Shown in pieces: positions 58,426-60,000 of a DNA stretch of 60,000 bases (the first letter of the stretch is position 1; each line of letters opens with the position of its first letter). Source of the DNA: Cryptomeria japonica (taxonomy: Eukaryota; Streptophyta; Pinopsida; Cupressales; Cupressaceae); NCBI RefSeq assembly GCF_030272615.1, contig NC_081414.1, positions 764,257,413 to 764,317,412 of the forward strand, in the 5' to 3' direction. The position numbers were made by a program, and so were the translations under genes. A model generated the notes under the pieces. The model had not been told where the DNA came from. It was given only the letters and a program-made list of their open reading frames with translations, and did not search any database.

Positions 58426-58837
58426 GCTTTAGAAAGGTGTCCCTAGCAAGCTTAAAATGAGGAGGATTGAACCTTGTAAGGTCTTGGCTAAGTATGGGCA
58501 AAATGGCTACAAACTTGATCTACTCAAGGACTTGGCTTTATCTCCTATTTTTAATGCTGCAGACTTGGTGCAGTACAAAGGCACACTTCCAGAGGAATGT
58601 GGTAGAGTCTCTGAGGTCTCTCAATCACTTTCAGACCTTCCTTTACCACCTAAATCTATGCTACAAGCCGAGAAGGTATTGGATTCAAGAATCCTCAAGA
58701 AGACTAGGCATACCGCCTATATGGAACATTTGGTCAAGTGGCAGCATCTTCCAGAATCTAAGGCCACTTGGGTACCTAAAGAAGACTTTCCAAAGTTTGA
58801 CATTTTCCTCTCTTTGTTGCCTACCAGAGTCACTTGA
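58426..58837 (+). pseudogene. Integrase tail and chromodomain
   Basis: After two stops, KMRRIEPCKVLAKYGQNGYK and NAADLVQYKG are the usual GPF/Y-like tail. Then AEKVLDSRILKKTRHTAYME, HLVKWQHLPESKATWVPKED is a chromodomain (VKW...E.TWV). The frame ends TRVT with TGA at 58837, just before the polypurine tract. Confidence 0.85.
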
Positions 58838-58847
58838 CTTCTTTCTC

Positions 58848-58859
58848 ATTGGGGGAGTA
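58848..58859 (+). other. Polypurine tract of right-hand chromovirus
   Basis: ATTGGGGGAGTA directly precedes the 3' LTR start TGGTGCAAGAGC. Confidence 0.88.
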
Positions 58860-60000
58860 TGGTGCAAGAGCACCTAGATTTCTTCATAAAGTTTCACAAT
58901 TTTAGAATGGATGATCCTCAATAGGATCAATGAATGAATAATGGACTGTTAATAGGTCCACAAGTGTGTTTTGGAGTTATTTGAAGTGTGTTTGTCACCA
59001 GGGTTTGCTTGTTTTCTCAGTTTTGGCCAATGTGCCCTTGTAAGCCAAAAATGACATCATTTTGCAAAATAGTGTAAAACTCTTTGTAAGGCCTCATAAG
59101 GATTTTGGACATGTTAGGTTGATGTTAGGGAACCATTCTAGTGGGTTTAGAGTGAGTAAAAATGCATAAGTTGCAAAAATGCAAAATGAAGCAAAAATTG
59201 TCATTGTTGCTTGACAACTTTTTGCAACTTTTGGAGCAACTTTAAAAAAATGATTAAATTGGTAGTTAAGAAACTGATGGGTGGCTGGTTATGACCAAGG
59301 AGGCATATATGGTTCTTTTAAAATCATTATAAATGGGTTGGAAGATCCATGAGCAAATTTTGAATAATATTTGAAGGCAATTTTCAGATTTTTGCATGAG
59401 ATTTGTAATTTTGGTTATAACAGTCTGTACCAGATGGTTTGATCTTGGTATTGTCCTTTCATGGTGGTTTAGTACATATTTTTGTGGAGCTTAGGAATTG
59501 ATTTTAATCTTTTTCTTAGTGCCAGTTTAGTGCTTGTTTGCAAATTTTCTTCAACTGCACTACTCTCGTTCTGAGCAAGGGATTAAGACCCTAGCTATGG
59601 CTCCAACTTGAAATCCCATTGTGTTTGATCAATGGCCCTTGGGATTAAAGTCATGGATCCTATTTAAAATGTACATATTCTTTTAAATGTCCCAAAAGTT
59701 GCTTTTAAGTCATTTTCCATCATATCCTAGGCGAGCTCTGCCATAACCAGGCTAGAGATTATGACTGTTATTTTTATCATTGCTTGCAGGGAAAATAAAA
59801 TGTGTTTATGCCAAGTGTTTGGAAGGGAAGAAGGAATCCTAATAGAGTCTCAGTAGAAGCAAGGAGGTGTCACATGGTGTGGAAATCAACAAACCCTACC
59901 AGACAAGTCTCTTGAACCCTTAAATCCTCAAAAGGAGCCATTTTGGGGTGTGTATCGGTACGATCGTACCAGACAACCTTACCTCCTGATACTCAAAGAC
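58860..60000 (+). repeat. 3' LTR of right-hand chromovirus, cut by the window edge
   Basis: 1,141 of about 1,600 bp are visible, matching 47387 onward with scattered substitutions and small indels. Confidence 0.9.

Larger units (their letters stand above)
47387..60000 (+). mobile_element. Ty3/gypsy chromovirus, right end outside the window
   Basis: The 5' LTR 47387-48986 and 3' LTR from 58860 start with the same TGGTGCA(A/G)GAGCACC. Gag is at 49012-50143, and the pol domains at 55289-58837 read on the plus strand and end in a chromodomain. The gap 50111-55288 is a nested copia-type element with duplication CATCC. The 5' flank is ATTAT (47382-47386); its partner lies beyond 60000. It inserted into the minus-strand ORF at 45785-47386. 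Stops and frameshifts are spread through pol. Confidence 0.92.

Overview
The window looks like intergenic DNA of a large, repeat-rich plant nuclear genome. I infer a seed plant, most likely a gymnosperm, from the nested plant-type Ty3/gypsy and Ty1/copia elements with very long LTRs, a CACTA transposon with plant domains, and a plant clathrin heavy chain fragment. The species cannot be fixed from sequence alone. I see no intact host gene, tRNA, rRNA or CRISPR. Almost every base sits in a transposable element or its debris, and nearly all coding regions carry stops or frameshifts.

Layout. 1-1.6 kb: a decayed retroelement ORF. 2.3-38.8 kb: a CACTA (En/Spm) transposon whose TNP2 transposase gene, with several introns still visible, is split by a 27,024-bp insertion. 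That insertion (5267-32290, target duplication GAGAG) is a minus-strand chromovirus with LTRs of about 4.7 kb. Its right LTR was itself hit twice: by a minus-strand Tat-like gypsy element (15555-27218, duplication GGTTT) and by a 1.5-kb solo LTR (29108-30577). The length arithmetic closes: the right LTR minus the two insertions is about 400 bp shorter than the left LTR, which matches a microsatellite expansion present only in the left one. After the TNP2 end (32.3-33.7 kb) the CACTA region holds an aspartate-run repeat, a SET-domain coding segment, exon-like pieces and a second CACTA-type ORF.

39.3-40.1 kb: a clathrin heavy chain pseudogene that keeps introns. 40.9-45.8 kb: a minus-strand LTR element with gag but no pol. 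45.8-47.4 kb: another decayed minus-strand ORF, cut by the next element. 47.4 kb to the window edge: a plus-strand chromovirus with a chromodomain. Its gag/protease junction is interrupted by a young minus-strand copia-type element (50111-55288, duplication CATCC) that has gag and protease but, where integrase and RT should follow, an unrecognised domain.

Most unusual points: (i) the Tat-like element has an ORF of roughly 850 codons inside its LTR; (ii) its extra RNase H domain lies before RT; (iii) a SET domain lies between two CACTA ORFs; (iv) the copia-type element has replaced its pol region with an unknown C-terminal domain.
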